A stretch of DNA of 64,000 nt from Corbicula japonica (Eukaryota > Mollusca > Bivalvia > Venerida > Cyrenidae): NCBI GenBank assembly GCA_038501625.1, contig JAZAYU010000012.1:2666001-2730000 (forward strand), written 5' to 3'. Numbering within the stretch: the first letter of the stretch is position 1; every line of letters starts with the position of its first letter. The notes beneath the pieces are model-generated. The model saw only the letters and a program-made list of their open reading frames with translations. It did not search any database and had not been told where the DNA came from. The position numbers and the translations under genes are program-made. Positions 23,470-35,856 of this stretch are shown piece after piece.

Positions 23470-24700
23470 TATTAAATACTTATATTTTCAAGACATATTC
23501 ATTTACATGTTGCACAAATAAATTGAAAATCTAGTTGAAATGAGACATTTTTGTCTAACTTACTTTCAGAGGGTGGCAGAGATTATTGGGTACTTCAAGT
23601 GAAATTTACCATAATTATCAGAGACAGGTTGCGGCACGGATTCAATATTTCCTTGCAGCCAATATTTGAATAGTGATTAATGTAGCTTTTACAATACAGT
23701 TGTCTTACAGGTAATAAGGCTTTCCTTAAAACGCTCAACAATATCAAATATTTCAATAAACTAAGTTTCAAAACAGGAATATCATTGTTCTAAATAAGAA
23801 ATATTTTGTACGTAAGTTATATCACAGATTGAAAATATAATCACAATAACACAATTGTAGTAGTATTTAAGTTTATTGTTGTATTTGCTTATATGGTACA
23901 TGTAGCATTTGGCCACAACTGTATGCCAATGTTCCGACTTTTCCAAGCCATTTCAGCTGAACATTTTCAACGGATTCTAAGTTATTCGAGTTACAGTGTA
24001 GGGCTTTAATATGCGATAAAAATAGAACGATTGGAAAATCCAATTTAACAAAACATAACTGTTACTGTAACACTTACATTTAAACAATTTCATATTATAC
24101 AATGACGATATGTGTTTGCAAAGGTATAAGAGAGATAACCTCTACACTTTGGACAGGTTTGAATGACACGATCATGAGAACCCTCTGTAATAATTTAATA
24201 TCTACGTTTAGTGACGTGTGCAAACTAATTTTAGCTGAAAGAGGATGTCCCAATAAACTGTTGAAACGAATATCAATATACTGTGCACATATACATTGTA
24301 TTTATCAGAAATTATGCTTGTCGCGATGTAGTTAAAGACAGCGTTGAATATTTAATGGCGACATATGTAAGATATGGCTATATCATCAACAATCAAATTC
24401 ATAGAGGTTAAAATATGCATTATACATATAGAATGTGCAGAAAAATACGAATTATTTAACAAAACTTGTTGCACGAACAAACATTATTTAACTTGGCTAT
24501 AGTCATTTGTATACCGCTGTTAAAACCGCCATACCATTAAGTCCCTCTTAAGGATGAGTTTAGTGATATATAAAGTTACATACCTTCCACTTAGACCAGT
24601 AGAAAAGCGAATTGCACAAAAAACCATAATCATCATTAGCAAAAGTATGGTGGAGATCGAAAACAGCAGCAGCAACAACAAACATGCCTAGAAGGGTCTG
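23470..24700. other. no gene seen
   Basis: AT-rich. A 77-codon frame at 24102-24335 has cysteines but no signal peptide, domain or splice context. Confidence 0.45.
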
Positions 24701-24724
24701 TAGGGTACCACTCAGACTGACGGC

Positions 24725-24960
24725 CGTCCCTATGTTGTGTTATATGTTCCCCTGTCATCCAAAACTTTCACCAAGAAAATTAACTCTTACAAGCACTCCC
24801 TTTCTCTGATTTTACCTTCCCTTAGTTCTCAGAACATAGATGGTTCGACAGAAATCAGGACAAGAATGCAAGAACTGAAATGAACCGAAACCGAAACATT
24901 TGTAAAAATTATTATTAAAAGTATTAAAACAACATCAAGCCGGGCGCCAGGCTGTACCAC
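24725..24960 (+). repeat. dispersed repeat family E
   Basis: Second copy: GTTATATGTTCCCCTG, TTTTACCTTCCCTTAGTTC, AGAACATAGATGGTTCGA. Confidence 0.4.
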
Positions 24961-25585
24961 CTAGGAAGTGGCAATAAAATATAGACCACTGAGGGTTAAA
25001 ACGTTTTAATCCGTGCAACTTCTCACCTGGCCTACCTAAAACTTCCAAAGGTTTTAGAAAGAAGAAAAGCGCCAATTTGAAGCAAAACAAAATCACTTAT
25101 CAATTACTGGAATATTAGAATTACGTATAAAGATTTAACAATAAAACTAAATAAGTCACTTCATATGATTATCAACTTTCTCTTTAGTTCGCAAACGTTA
25201 CTGTGCCGTACGTATTCCCAATGTCTTAACGAATTTAGTCGTATTGGACGCGGTATTTTCAGGATAACCTTTTTCCAGATCCATTCCTAGTAAAATGTGT
25301 CAAATTTAATGAAACAAATTACATCGTTTTATCTTAAAAGCTATTTTCAGTCTGTTGATTAGTGCATTTTCAGTACAAAAAGACTAAAATGTGAAATGAC
25401 GTCATGTCTACAAAATAATTTGAACTAACCCAGATAAGTCTGCTGTGATAGATGTATTTTTCTTTAGAATATTCAAAGATGCTTGGTAACGAATCAGGAC
25501 GACAATATTTAGTGATTTCAAATATCAAAAGTTCTAATTGTATTTATAGAAAACGTGTAAACGTACACAAAGTTAGTTTGATGTA

Positions 25586-25834
25586 ATGTTAGTACAAAGT
25601 AAACGTACGAGTGAATATAGATGTTAGTACAAAGTAAACGTACGAGTGAATATAGAGTTTTGTACAAAGTAAACGTACGAGTGAATATAGATGTTAGTAC
25701 AAAGTAAACGTACGAGTGAATACAGATGTTAGTACAAAGTAAACGTACGAGTGAATATAGATGTTAGTACAAAGTAAACGTACGAGTGAATATAGATGTT
25801 AGTACACTTAAAGTAAACGTACGAGTGAATATAG
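25586..25834 (+). repeat. 35-bp minisatellite, seven units
   Basis: Unit ATGTTAGTACAAAGTAAACG + TACGAGTGAATATAG repeats at 25586, 25621, 25656, 25691, 25726, 25761 and 25796. Unit 3 has a variant start (AGTTTTGTAC), unit 5 a TACAG variant, and the last a 4-base insertion. Each unit holds GTAC twice. There are no spacers between units, so it is not a CRISPR array. Confidence 0.95.
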
Positions 25835-25839
25835 TTAAA

Positions 25840-28300
25840 GCCGATGTTCTTCAAGCGTTACTCATTCAATAACATTCCCGCTTACATGTATCAGGTCCTA
25901 AAATGTAATTATTATTCCAAAATTTCGGCGACATCAGCCTCTGTTCAGTCATTTATAGGCATTACATGGTAGAACAATAAATATTATCAACTTCTGAAAA
26001 AGAATTATTTAACCCTGAAATACGAATAGGCTTCTTGAAACTTAACTTGTCCTCCCATTGAATTCTTCTTGCCTAGTTATCTCATTTGAATAAATCTAGT
26101 TCAAACTTTCGTTTCAAGATTAAAAATCAGACATTCCAGGCTGTTAATCACAAGCTGATGTATATATATGGGTCCCAGAACACGTCAGAGCTAGCGCAAA
26201 ACGACACATCAATATAGTTCCTTTTAGTAAACTAAATTAAAATTCATTCGGAAACCAGATAATTCCTGTTGAAAAGTTATACGGAATCAATCGTTACTTA
26301 AAAAATAAAACTTGCGTAAGTTTTGAAATTTCAGAAACATTAATAAGTAAAATCCTGAACTAAACAGAAGAACAAGGAAAGCAAAATTAATGCATTCGTT
26401 CTATATTTTTTGTAAAGCGTTCAAGACAAATAAAGACTGTTCCAGACTGTTGAAACGACATTTTACTGCGTGTACATCTTACCAAGAAGTGTTTGACTGC
26501 TGATTTATTAATGGATTTAATAAATCACCACTGTGACATTCTTACACATAGGAGAGGGTTTTTTTGTGCTAGAGCATATAATAATGTATTGAATGGTTGC
26601 ATGCGCATTAAGTTCATGTCATTGAACAATTTTGTTTTTATCTTCGGTCAGCTGTTGATATAATTGTTCAATTGAGCATGACATTTATTAAAACAGACGT
26701 CATATTCCTATACACAAAGTGCCCATGGCAACCGATTTTGTACGCCTTGTGTCCATATGCCTAGTTAATTTTGCGAACTATATGAAACAATAACTATCTT
26801 CCACAATAATGGTTCATAAAACGATATCTTCCAGTAAAGATAAAGGTATGGGATTATAGAAGTGTACTGTATTCAACCGACTTTCACATTTTACCCCCCG
26901 AGCAATTGATATAATGGAGTGAAGCAATGAAGGCTTAATTTCTTGCTTAAGGAAATTAACGGTCATACCAGGTATCCTTCGATCCCTAAGCAAGCGCTCT
27001 ACCACTAGCCTCAACGTGTTTGATTTCTATACTTTTCACAAGTTTTAAGATGCGAATTCACAAGTATATACGTCATCGAGAACGTACAGAGACATTCCTT
27101 TTGCTAATAAGCAGATTAAATAGCAAGTTTTACTTTGACCAGTGCCTATGGGAATACTAAATAGCGCACCAGCGATGACTATAAGAAAATGCATCCGTTC
27201 AGAATGATTTGGTTAATAAAAGAAAATTGACTTTTTAAAATTTACTTTCAAAACAAAACGACCTACCAACCAAACTGTAACAGTTAATCGTTAATATCAT
27301 TTATTCTGCATTTTGTGAAATAACCATTGAATTCCCTACATGGATTTGGAAACCTCTGGTATTTAAAGCAAAAGTCACAAAGTCGTCAATAGTAAATATA
27401 TTAATATCCGTTAACGAAAAGTAATACCTCCTATGGATTCTTTTAAACATGCAATAATGTGATTGCTTAGCTGTTACAGAGAAGATGTTTTAGAATTTCA
27501 ACCGATTTCGGTATACCTTCTTTACAAAAGCTACGGTCGATTTTGTGACTTTTTGTTTAACGGGTCACTTTATTTAAAGCGGCATTACTTCAATTTAACC
27601 CGCCCTTGTATGAAATATTACATGTATTGGGAACTATAGGCACAAATTTGAAGCATTAGTTCGGGCTAATAAAATTTTAATTAACTAAAATAAATTTGGT
27701 CCGCGCGGCTAAAAGCGAAAGCAGGATTTCCGAAACGTCACAGAAATCGAGATCGCGCATGAAGTGGTCTCTTCGTCGGTGCTAAATATAGCTCCATTAT
27801 TATTTAGCTTCTTAAAAGTTCGTTAACGATAATTTAACAATATCATTGAAAATCCCGTCTATAAGAAAGAATTCGATCGGACCTTTTGTGTTCTGTTAGA
27901 GAGTTTATATATTGGAGTCTATATGGACAAATATGATTTTTCAATAGTATATTCTTACTTAAGTTTAGGGCTGGGGCTTTAAATGTCCTTCGTTTACTAA
28001 CTTAATGCACGAAGGACGTTTAATACAAATTAAAAAATTAAGTAACAGTGATGTTTCTCACCATGTTTTACATGTAAAGAGTGTACTGCAATTCAATAAG
28101 GAGAAAGTTTATGGTCAAAATATTAAGAACATCGGTTAAGCGTAATTACCCACTTCTAACCTAGTTTAATTTATCTAAATGACCTGTCCACAGTGTCATT
28201 ACTGCTCTGACAAAGGTCGAAGCGTTCGAATAATTCAGAAAACATCATCTACAAATGACCAACGACTGTATCAATTTAAACATCAGTCTGTATCACCCCA
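25840..28300. other. no gene seen; tRNA-like trace and small hairpin
   Basis: A tRNA-like box A lies on the minus strand near 26975-27010 (CTAGTGGTAGAGCGCTTGCT) with a poor box B. A 15-bp stem lies at 27979-27993 / 28009-28023 (TTAAATGTCCTTCGT against TTAAACGTCCTTCGT). Otherwise nothing supported. Confidence 0.45.
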
Positions 28301-28344
28301 ATAATACCCGAAGGCCAACTTTAATAAAAGACTCTGTGAAGCGT

Positions 28345-28412
28345 TAACAACTTTTCGTAAACAATTTGGACTCTGTGCAGTGTGATCATAACCTTGACTG
28401 AATACACCAAAG
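28345..28412 (+). promoter_or_regulatory. probable 5'-UTR exon of the mini surface-peptide gene
   Basis: CACCAAAG|GTAAGACT is a strong donor at 28412/28413. A TATA-like AATAAAAG lies near 28321-28330, which would put a start site near 28350. It pairs with the acceptor TAATTTTCAG ending at 28950, just before the start-codon exon. The exon's left end is inferred. Confidence 0.4.
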
Positions 28413-28966
28413 GTAAGACTGTTTTTACTAAATCTTTTATTAATAACTTATAAAGTATAAAGTATATTTTTGTTTTATTTGTTTTAATAGTAGGCGTATT
28501 TCACTATCTGCTAGTGCTTTCGAAACTCATAATCCTGTTTTGAGGATTTCATTTTAAATAGTTTCTAAAATAATTATTAATTTTCAAGTAACATGTATTT
28601 TGCTTTTTGTTAGTAAGTCGACGATTTGTTTTTCAAAAATCACGAATCTACAGTTTCATGATGGAATTTATTTTGTCATGACTTTTTATTCACACGATAA
28701 TAAGATTTGGTCGTAACTTAAATGTATGTGAAAATTTTAGTACATTTGTGTTTGATTGAATGCCAACTTTTTATTTATGCCAAAACTGGTGTAAGATTTG
28801 GAGGCCTTATGAAAACCTTTTCTTGCACATTGCATTGCGATTTATAATAATATGTATTCATTGCATTCAAGCACTACATGTACATGTTACTATTGAACCA
28901 TTTCAAGAATGTCCGATAGATCATGTAAAATATGATATTTTAATTTTCAGTTTTATCTGTTGAAAG

Positions 28967-31900
28967 ATGATCAAGTTTCTCATATTCGCACTCGCAGCTC
29001 TTTTGCTGTTTGGTAAGTCATTGAAAAAAAATGAAGTCACATTATGTCTTCATAAAATAATTAGTATTCGTGAGTGCGAGTTTTTCTCAGTGTGCGAAAT
29101 TGACTTTTTGCGAGGGCATATTTATAGCGTATCAGTATTGTTATAGGAAATAACGTTTAAAATGTTAAGTTTGGTTAGAATTTGAAATTTGAATTCGCAC
29201 ACGAACGCCAGGAGCGAAATAGGTGACAACTGATTCTTTAGTGTTTTTCACGCAGATTTGCTAATTTCATGTTACATCGAAAGTTGCACAGATAAGTATA
29301 ATAAGGATTGACTCAATCATTCATGTTGGTATTTAAAATAAATGTGTCTTTAAAAGGGGGAGCACTGTGTTTTACACCATTTCAAAACAGTTTTAATATT
29401 TTGATTTCTTGATAAAAACGAACGACCTTTTGCACGACCATTTTGGTGCACACTGTAATAATAAATAAATGACAACACCACTGGTTTATGTGTCATGGGT
29501 GAAATTTTGTGGCGTTTTAATTTTGCTTTACTTGGACATAACTAACAATTATCTATCGAAACTATTATGTGATTTTATTGCTAATATTGAGTATAAAATG
29601 TGAATTTTTCAGCGAAATGCATAATTAAGCCACGCCGCCTGCTCATTATTCAAGGAATAACGTCGGCTTTAAGTGACATGTTTACCGTGATATTCCTTTT
29701 ATTTGTTAAGCAAACAGTTATACCCGTGTGATTCTCACATCTACACTAGTCAAAAGTTCTAAGTGCACACTTGATAAATGTTAATTTTTCCAATAATTTG
29801 ATTGAATCTTTCAAAATAGTGTAAATTACAATGAAGAAGAATCAATATTCTATTAAAGCACACCAAAAATTTTAAGTCTGCTTAACCAGATTAAAAAATA
29901 ATAATATTTTAGCTCACTTGTTCTCAGAAAGAAATTCTCAAGTTAATTATCATTGCTTCGGCTATCATTTGTGATCGTTTTCTCATCTCTGTATAATTTA
30001 AATTTCACGCAGATTTAAAGGAAATACTGTAGTTTGCCATTCCATTGCACTGAAATAGCTTTCTGTAGCTTTGTAATGGTCTGCTGGGCACAATGCGCCA
30101 ACATACTCAACTTTATTTTATCCATAACGTTTTTACAGGATTTCAAGGAGAAAATTCCTTTGTTCACACAATGTTTTGTGCCAAAAGTTTTTGAATTGTC
30201 TAGCAGTTTGGGATGATACAATTTTCTATGAAAGATGTGTAACAGCCTTTCCAAACGAAAAAAATGTATTCATTTCGGTAAAATTGACCAGTTTTCGGAT
30301 ACGCCTTTTGACCGAATAAGCGTCATTTTCGAATAATTCGATATTGAAGTTTATTGAATTTCTATAAATTTTAGTTTTAAATTGTTATTTAATGGACACT
30401 TATCCAACAAATTTTACACTAATTTTTTCGAGTTTACGTTGTTTTACGTAAATATTTAATGACGTAATTGAGTAACATCAGCGTTCAACGTAAGCAACGT
30501 AATCAATCTAGAAAAAAAATATCGTTTGATTTTCTTCTTAAATTAATAAAATATGCAAAATAAGGTATTTCTTTTGCATTTACGAAAACCGTCAAGATTT
30601 CTTTACAACAAATTTGAAGTTGTGCCTGTGAAAAGAATTTTGACGGCAATGTCGTTGTCTGCTGACGTCAACCGTTCCATGGTTACAATTTGTTGGTGTG
30701 TGTTTCGTGTTTGTCTTGAGTCGGTGAACATGTGAAAAACAAAAACGATTGTAAAAAAAATAAATTTCGCTTGCCGCACGGGGATAATGCATAAAAAGCG
30801 TATGCCGACGTGGATGACGTAAAACGTAAATCATATGCACGGTTTTCAAAAAATTATTGTTGTTTGATCATTATTAACTTTAAGTCAAACTTTCATTCAA
30901 TTTGAATAAGTTTACTTTAAGATATTCAAAATTGAAAAGTGTGCACTTAGAACTTTTGACCAGTGTATATATACTACTCAAAATTTGATAAGGATCACTT
31001 AAAAGATTGTGTTTATTCCTTACATTAGGCTGAAACGATAAAACATTTGCTGTTATTCTGAAAATATGTTCATATGACATCAGCTTTGTGCCAAAAAAGA
31101 ATAAGCCGACAAACTGTTGAAGCGCAACAGCGGTTGAAACTTGGTAGGGGAAATAGCTCGGGATAGAACGGAAAGCGATCCTTATCAAATTTTGAGAAGT
31201 ATATTACCATCATGTCAAGTTTAAACTCTTCGTCTTTACATGTTTACAAACCGAGAAGGAAATGAGAAACCTATTGAAACGATATATTTTCATCAAAATA
31301 ATTATTTCGGTCGCAGGGATGGCAATTAAGGAAGATTTCGTTACGAATTTACATAAAATCATAAAATAAAATGCTTAAATGGAAAGGTACAGCCTTCTTA
31401 ATTTATACCGTATAATTATACAATCATGCTTTTCATGTGCGACTGAATTTATAACAGTGCTTCTAGCTGTCAAACCAAGCGATGTTATTATGAGGCCCTT
31501 CTGACTGTTCAATAGCATGCGTGTATAACAGTAGTAAAATTATATTTTCACCATCAATGTTTACAAATTATCAACTAATCATAACGCGCATTTCTTTTGC
31601 TGTTTAAATTCCCAATGCATGTACATGCTTAAAAAGGTCTCCATGCCTGGTTATTCAATAAGTTATTGATTGTCCTGTTCATTATACGTTTACGGATTTA
31701 GTAGTCGGGCCTCAATTTTGACACTAGAGTAATTACAATAACAGCTGTTTTACAGTTACTCGTCTTGCTTTATTCATGCATAATCTTTATCAAAACATTG
31801 GCCGTCAACTAATACCAATGTCTTTAATTGTTCTATCTCCCGAAAAATCTAATATTGAACCTATTCTTATTTCAAAACAAATATTATAGAACTACTTTAA

Positions 31901-32037
31901 TCGTCAAATTCTCTATACACCTAATTTCAACTCTATCAGTCTCTTCTATCTCCCTGTCTCTTTCTACTAATATACTCTTCATGTCTCTGTTTGTCCGTCC
32001 GTCCGTCCGTCCGTCTGTCCGTCCGTCTCTCTCTCTC

Positions 32038-32083
<46 letters not shown>

Positions 32084-33626
32084 TATTCTCTAATGGTAGT
32101 AGAAGTTTCTATTATTCTCTAATGGTAGTAGAAGTTTACTGGTTAAAAAATGATGAAATTTGAAGATATAACCAGCGCTTGTCGTCGAGTCGTGGAGATA
32201 TCCGAAGATTGCAGATTTAACTTAATATCAAAACCACTCAATACAACATTATTTTTTGCTGATTATGATAGTACTGCCTTTGTTGATACTAATCGTGTAT
32301 ATTTTGTCTTCAGTGCAGACCTTGGCTCAAGACTGGACAACGCCAGATAGCTGGATAGTGGTACGTGCATGCAACTTCACTTAATTTTAATATCTTCATT
32401 TACATACAAAACTAGGTCCGTCACGTACTGCAAACCATTCTGTACTGCGTATTCCAGTCGCAAAAAAATGACCAGACGGACTAGACTAACACAACAAAGA
32501 ATTCCTCATTATTATGTACCAGTCTCATATATCTATAATGTTATTAGTTGATTTAGAGCACTGTCTTATAGCTGACCAATGACAAAGTTGAAACTTGACA
32601 ATGGTCAAATTTTTTAGTTCTACAGCATTGTACCTGTTGGCATCTCATCTGATGTTCTGGTCTCGTGGGTTATTGTTTCTTTGTACCTAGTAACATACTT
32701 ACATTACAATTTCTATAATGATGAATTCTTCATCATCTAAAGAATAATAATTTTTGATAGTACGCAATGTGAGTATAACTTTAAAGTGCGTAGCTACAGT
32801 AGATTTTTAGTTTTGAAGTCCGGGGATCCGAAGAGCCTCAATGGTAACTTTCAACACCAATTATGCAAATGTTTTTCCTAATCCCGATCAACACAATTAT
32901 TTATCGATTTAATATAAAAAAAACTTCCATAAATAGTTTATTTTTTTAAATATATTTATTGAAAATTGAAAATTTGCAATATACATGCACGCATATTTGG
33001 AAATGCTGTTAAAAAACTAAAAGAAAACTTCTACGGTACCAGTCTTCGCTTGTAAGAACAATCATTATAACAGGTCCGTGTAACCATTTCGTCCACCTGG
33101 GTAAAAATCAAATTCTGTTACCTCATGTTGTTAACTCCCAACTGTCTTAAACACCCTAATGGCCGCGCTATTTAAAATCCTTGGCGCCCCCAACTCCAGG
33201 AACAAAGATGATATTACAAAGTTGTGTTGTAGGACAAAGCAGTAAAGAGTTGTTCCATCGAAAAGTACTTACTGAACCAATCTACCGAGAAACGTTGACT
33301 TTTCTGTTTAAGGTAGCTTGATACTTTTGACGGTAAAAATATAAAAGTTGTCCGATCATTTTCAAATTTGGCAGGTTGATAGAGTTTTGACGTCACGCGT
33401 TGCATAGCAACGTCTGTTTTCTTCTGACCTCACCTAAATTACTGTAAACGCTCCTTCTAGTGGTGTTCTTCTTGAATGATCACGCCGGTCACTTATTTGC
33501 ACGAAACTACAACTATTTGATAAATTTATAGGACATTCTGTTTTTCAGAACTCAGCTAGCAGCTTATCTGCTGTCTGTTCGTTTGGGATCATCTTGGCAG
33601 TGATGTTGGCACGTCTTGTCATGTAG
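28967..33626 (+). CDS. three-exon mini surface protein (signal peptide plus hydrophobic tail)
   Basis: Exons 28967-29012, 32314-32360 and 33549-33626 join in phase (1, then 0) to 56 residues and a stop. Junctions: TTTG|GTAAGT, TGTCTTCAG|TGCAG, ATAGTG|GTACGT, TTTTTCAG|AAC. Residues 1-20 are a clear signal peptide (MIKFLIFALAALLLFVQTLA) with cleavage predicted before QDW. A short polar segment follows (QDWTTPDSWIVNSASS). The last 17 or so residues are hydrophobic (VCSFGIILAVMLARLVM). This layout suits either a GPI-attachment signal, with omega site around NSASS, or a single-pass membrane peptide ending in RLVM; the Arg near the end argues mildly for the second. Vertebrate CD52 is a known case of such an architecture, but no homology is claimed. 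Both introns contain repeats. The whole model is inferred from splice signals and phase, without transcript support. An acceptor at 28950 and AATAAA at 33829 frame the gene. Confidence 0.5.
29744..30965. mobile_element. Tc1/mariner-type MITE, 1.2 kb
   Basis: Ends are CACTAGTCAAAAGTTCTAAG and (complement) CACTGGTCAAAAGTTCTAAG, matching for 29 bp with one difference and flanked by TA on both sides. No transposase frame. The interior at about 29825-30330 is absent from the shorter relative at 8056-8750, so either this copy gained or the other lost about 0.5 kb. It lies in the first coding intron of the mini surface-protein gene. Confidence 0.85.
30974..31199. mobile_element. 226-bp MITE abutting the previous one
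   Basis: Ends CTACTCAAAATTTGATAAGG and (complement) CTTCTCAAAATTTGATAAGG, both continuing ATC; TA on each side. Only 8 bases (TATATATA-type) separate it from the 1.2-kb element, as if one inserted into the TA-rich target of the other. Confidence 0.85.
31993..32138 (+). repeat. compound microsatellite (GTCC)n-(TC)n and 29-bp duplication
   Basis: (GTCC)n at about 31993-32026, (TC)n to 32080, then a 29-bp unit TATTATTCTCTAATGGTAGT + AGAAGTTTC twice (32081-32109, 32110-32138). The 111-codon frame across it (31828-32163) is an artefact of the repeat. Confidence 0.9.
33388..33412. promoter_or_regulatory. CRE-like site next to an RFX/X-box-like palindrome
   Basis: TGACGTCA (33388-33395) is followed by CGTTGCATAGCAACG (33398-33412), a 6-bp inverted repeat resembling the X-box GTTGCCATGGCAAC. 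It lies in the last intron of the mini surface-protein gene. Binding by CREB or RFX proteins is inference from motif shape. Confidence 0.3.
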
Positions 33627-33828
33627 CAGTGATCATCTGGTAAAGAACATTGCTTTCTTTCTTACATGTCATCAAGCTAACAATCAGTCTCATACAGAGG
33701 GTTTTTTAGCCTAAAAGAAACAGTAAAAGATGAAGCCCATGATTTGATATGAAATTTAAAACATATTAACAGAAATTATAAGTCATCAATTCTATAATAA
33801 GTTAAATTAATTAAAATATTGAAATCAT

Positions 33829-33834
33829 AATAAA
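33829..33834 (+). promoter_or_regulatory. polyadenylation signal of the mini surface-protein gene
   Basis: AATAAA, 203 bases past the TAG stop at 33624-33626. It is the first canonical signal I see downstream. Confidence 0.4.
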
Positions 33835-34330
33835 TCATTTATCTATGAACTTTGCATTTGTATTTATAATTTTACAAACTCCGAGCAAAGCGTTAGCCTA
33901 GTTATTATTTCAGCTAGTCATTATTGAACTGCAAATCTTTAAGAGAACATTTCATTTGCATATACTCCTCCCACAAATAAGAACATATGTCACTAGGTCT
34001 GCATATTGATAAGGTCTCTAAGACTGGCGCATTCGCGTAACAGTCTCAACATCGCATTTTGTTTAAAGATCTCTGCCTCCGGAAGTGAAAAGAACGCTGG
34101 AGGACTTCTTATAACAGAATTTAAATTATATAAATTTACCTGAATTACATTCTATAATTGCAGATACTGTTCGATAATGCATCTGGCAGTACAAGACAGA
34201 CTTCGTCTATCATATGTTATTTTGTAGTTTGTAATGAAAGCAGTATTCTGCATTAAAATCGATAAAAAATCACGTTTTATATTGTTTTATTCCCGAGGTA
34301 TTGCGTTATTAAGACAAAATAACACAATAA

Positions 34331-34575
34331 TTCAGTTTTGTTATACTAGCTGTGCCTAAGGTGATACATGTACAAAGACATTATTTCAGTTTTGTTATAG
34401 CTGAGCCTAAGGTTATACATGTACAAAATGTACAAACTCATTGTTATACAAACAGTTTTGTTATATTAGCTGAGCCTAAGGTTATACATGTACAAAGACA
34501 TTAATTCAGTTTTGTTATAGCTGAGCCTAAGGTTATACATGTACAAAATGTACAAACACATTAATTCAGTTTTGC
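34331..34575 (+). repeat. two-level tandem repeat, about 120-bp period
   Basis: Short and long units alternate. Both contain CAGTTTTGTTATA, GAGCCTAAGGTTATACATGT and ACAAA; the long unit adds TACAAAATGTACAAAC. The short-long pair repeats twice, starting near 34333 and 34453. Confidence 0.85.
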
Positions 34576-34689
34576 AAGCGACAAAAAAGGGATAACTACT
34601 GTAAGACCTCTGCAACCAAGTTTCTAATAAGATACTTAAAACATTGAAATTGACAAGATGTATAAAGTGTACTTGTCTTTATATTATTA

Positions 34690-35345
34690 AAATTGTTTTG
34701 CCACTGACCGTTCCAAGCCGGTAACCCAAACGGTTCTCTTTTTCGTTGATTTTTTGTGGTGTCTTTTTTGAAATTAATATTGTTATACCAACATGCTCTC
34801 TTTCCATCAGACTCTTCTTTTTCGCTGCGTGGTGAGGTTGTGTTTTCTGAGTGCGGCTATTCCTGAGATGCTTATTTCACTTTTTTTCTTTATTTACGCT
34901 AAAACAATAATTTTCAACAGCTAAAATATACGAAGGAAGCAAGGACATAATTATCACTCAACATGATATGCAACAGCTGGTGTGAATATCTTTATGTTAT
35001 ATATGTTTGTGTGCCTTTGCATGCAATACTGTTAAGCTGATGGGTGATTTGAAAATATTTCACCAAGACAACTTGTACATGTACTTGTTTGTTGACGTGA
35101 ACCTGTTGGAGCAAGTGTGAGGTTTCTGCACCCGAGAACCTGGGTTTAACCGCAATAGTCAGTTTGTTTTGCCACTGCTCGTTCCAAGGCGGTAACTCCA
35201 ATGATCCACATTTCCGTTAACTGTTTGTGGCATCTTATTTGAATTGACATACTGTACTTTTAACTAACATGCTCTCTTTTCCTCTTTCTTTTTCGCTGCT
35301 TGGTGAGGCTGTGTGTTGTGAGTGTGGCGATGCGGTAACCACCGT
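34690..35345 (-). repeat. two antisense family A copies in tandem
   Basis: GCCACTGACCGTTCCAAGCC at 34701 and GCCACTGCTCGTTCCAAGGC at 35171 each start a collinear antisense run to the repeat's 5' end (TTCGCTGC-TGGTGAGGCTGT). The second copy also holds the 3' part (CCTTTGCATGCAATACTG, TTTCACCAAGACAACTTG). Confidence 0.6.
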
Positions 35346-35856
35346 GAATTGGTCAAAAACAAAATCAAAAATATTTGGCTAGGTACTGTCGCTGCACGGC
35401 TTCGATTCCCAGGGAAGGTTTACTATTATTTAACAAAAGGAAGCTAATAAATGAATTATATAATTTCTAAAACCCTACTGTTTTAATATCTTAACAGGTA
35501 ATAAAACGGGCAGTGAAAGTATTGAGTAAGCGACGAAAGCATCGCACAATCGCTATGTTATCTTATGAGTGTGTAAGATAAAATGTTCGTGATATGTTCG
35601 GAAGTGTGATAAATGTTTATATATACGGAGAATATGAGAATTTATAATTATGATACAATAAGAGAATATACTTATCTTATAAGTACGAATAGAGTTCTCG
35701 TTGAAACCTTCTAATATTGACAACAACTACTCAATTCTATTTTGATCGGTTTGTATTCTGTTTTACATAATAACTATTTTACCAACAATAATTAAATTGC
35801 TTTCTGGCGTTGTTTATGAAAGTCGAGTAGAAATTGAACATCTCGATCAAACAGCT

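Noticed and set aside
24102..24335. 77-codon frame with several cysteines
   Set aside because: No signal peptide, regular cysteine spacing, splice sites or domain.
25586..25834. Regular 35-bp repeats as a possible CRISPR array
   Set aside because: Units abut without unique spacers, and the window is animal DNA; it is a minisatellite.
31828..32163. 111-codon frame rich in Ser and Leu
   Set aside because: Produced by (GTCC)n and (TC)n microsatellites.
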